Shown piece after piece: positions 5,977-6,044 of a stretch of DNA of 6,044 nt. The DNA comes from Candidatus Aminicenantota bacterium. Lineage in GTDB: Bacteria; Acidobacteriota; UBA6911; RPQK01; JAJDTT01. Both the position numbers and the translations under genes were made by a program. The notes under the pieces were generated by a model that did not search any database, was not told the DNA's origin, and was given only the letters and a program-made list of their open reading frames with translations. Every line of letters starts with the position of its first letter. The first letter of the stretch is position 1. The DNA lies in contig JAPOYZ010000324.1 in the NCBI GenBank assembly GCA_026706325.1, forward strand, positions 1-6,044, written 5' to 3'.

Positions 5977-6044
5977 ATGGAGACCATGCTGGTTGCCGGG
6001 GGCGCCGGGTTCATCGGCTGCAACTTCGTCCGGCTGGCGCTGGC
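5977..6044 (+). CDS. rfbB: Probable dTDP-glucose 4,6-dehydratase, N-terminal fragment (3' end outside window)
   Basis: Only 22 complete codons are present before the window ends. They show the N-terminal beta-strand and glycine-rich NAD(P)-binding loop of the extended short-chain dehydrogenase family: LVAGGAGFIG, with GGAGFIG at residues 8-14. NFVR follows at 16-19, a pairing typical of RmlB/RfbB, which converts dTDP-glucose to dTDP-4-keto-6-deoxyglucose for rhamnose and related sugars. Residue 15 is Cys where this family usually has Ser, and residue 7 is Ala where Thr is usual. The fragment lacks the catalytic YxxxK, so another NAD-dependent nucleotide-sugar epimerase/dehydratase remains possible. 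It is divergently arranged with the cupin (148 bp between start codons). Confidence 0.72.
   Translation, partial: METMLVAGGAGFIGCNFVRLAL

Overview
The window is GC-rich and typical of an uncultured, environmental Gram-negative-type bacterium. I infer Acidobacteriota or a similar phylum. The reasons are the paired secreted IPT/TIG proteins with NNSFFTSE/LTNRG-type C-terminal modules, and intergenic debris of the CCACGAAG/GGCACAAAA repeat family. This assignment is a recollection of where such proteins occur and has not been searched.

Layout. (1) Positions 1-1928 (+) hold the C-terminal part of a large modular protein whose start lies upstream of the window. (2) Positions 1929-2477 are non-coding and repeat-derived: ACGAAG-type direct repeats, a long near-perfect hairpin (core 2111-2189) and a T-rich repeat of the same general class in the opposite orientation. 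A weak promoter candidate lies just before the next gene. (3) Positions 2478-2663 (+) encode a 61-aa protein that looks like a ribbon-helix-helix fold and ends in a CxxC. (4) After 34 bp, positions 2698-5442 (+) encode a complete 914-aa secreted paralogue of the first gene. It has a signal peptide, three IPT/TIG domains, an Asp-rich linker, a beta-rich domain with two cysteines and an A-B-A-B set of repeated modules. (5) Only 11 bp further on, and convergent, is a 124-aa cupin (5454-5828, -) of the type II phosphomannose isomerase C-terminal family. (6) Divergent from the cupin, the first 22 codons of a Rossmann nucleotide-sugar enzyme (probably dTDP-glucose 4,6-dehydratase) run off the right end.

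How the parts fit. The two large genes are tandem paralogues. Homology runs without interruption from the last IPT domain to the stop codon and ceases there. The downstream copy carries an uninterrupted 11-G tract in its coding sequence, absent from the upstream copy, together with an expanded Asp-rich 15-nt repeat and one strongly diverged segment. This is the pattern expected of a diversifying, possibly phase-variable exported protein, although phase variation is only inferred. The small gene probably shares a transcript with the second large gene. The cupin and dehydratase begin a separate sugar-nucleotide/polysaccharide region. No RNA gene, CRISPR array or complete transposon was seen.
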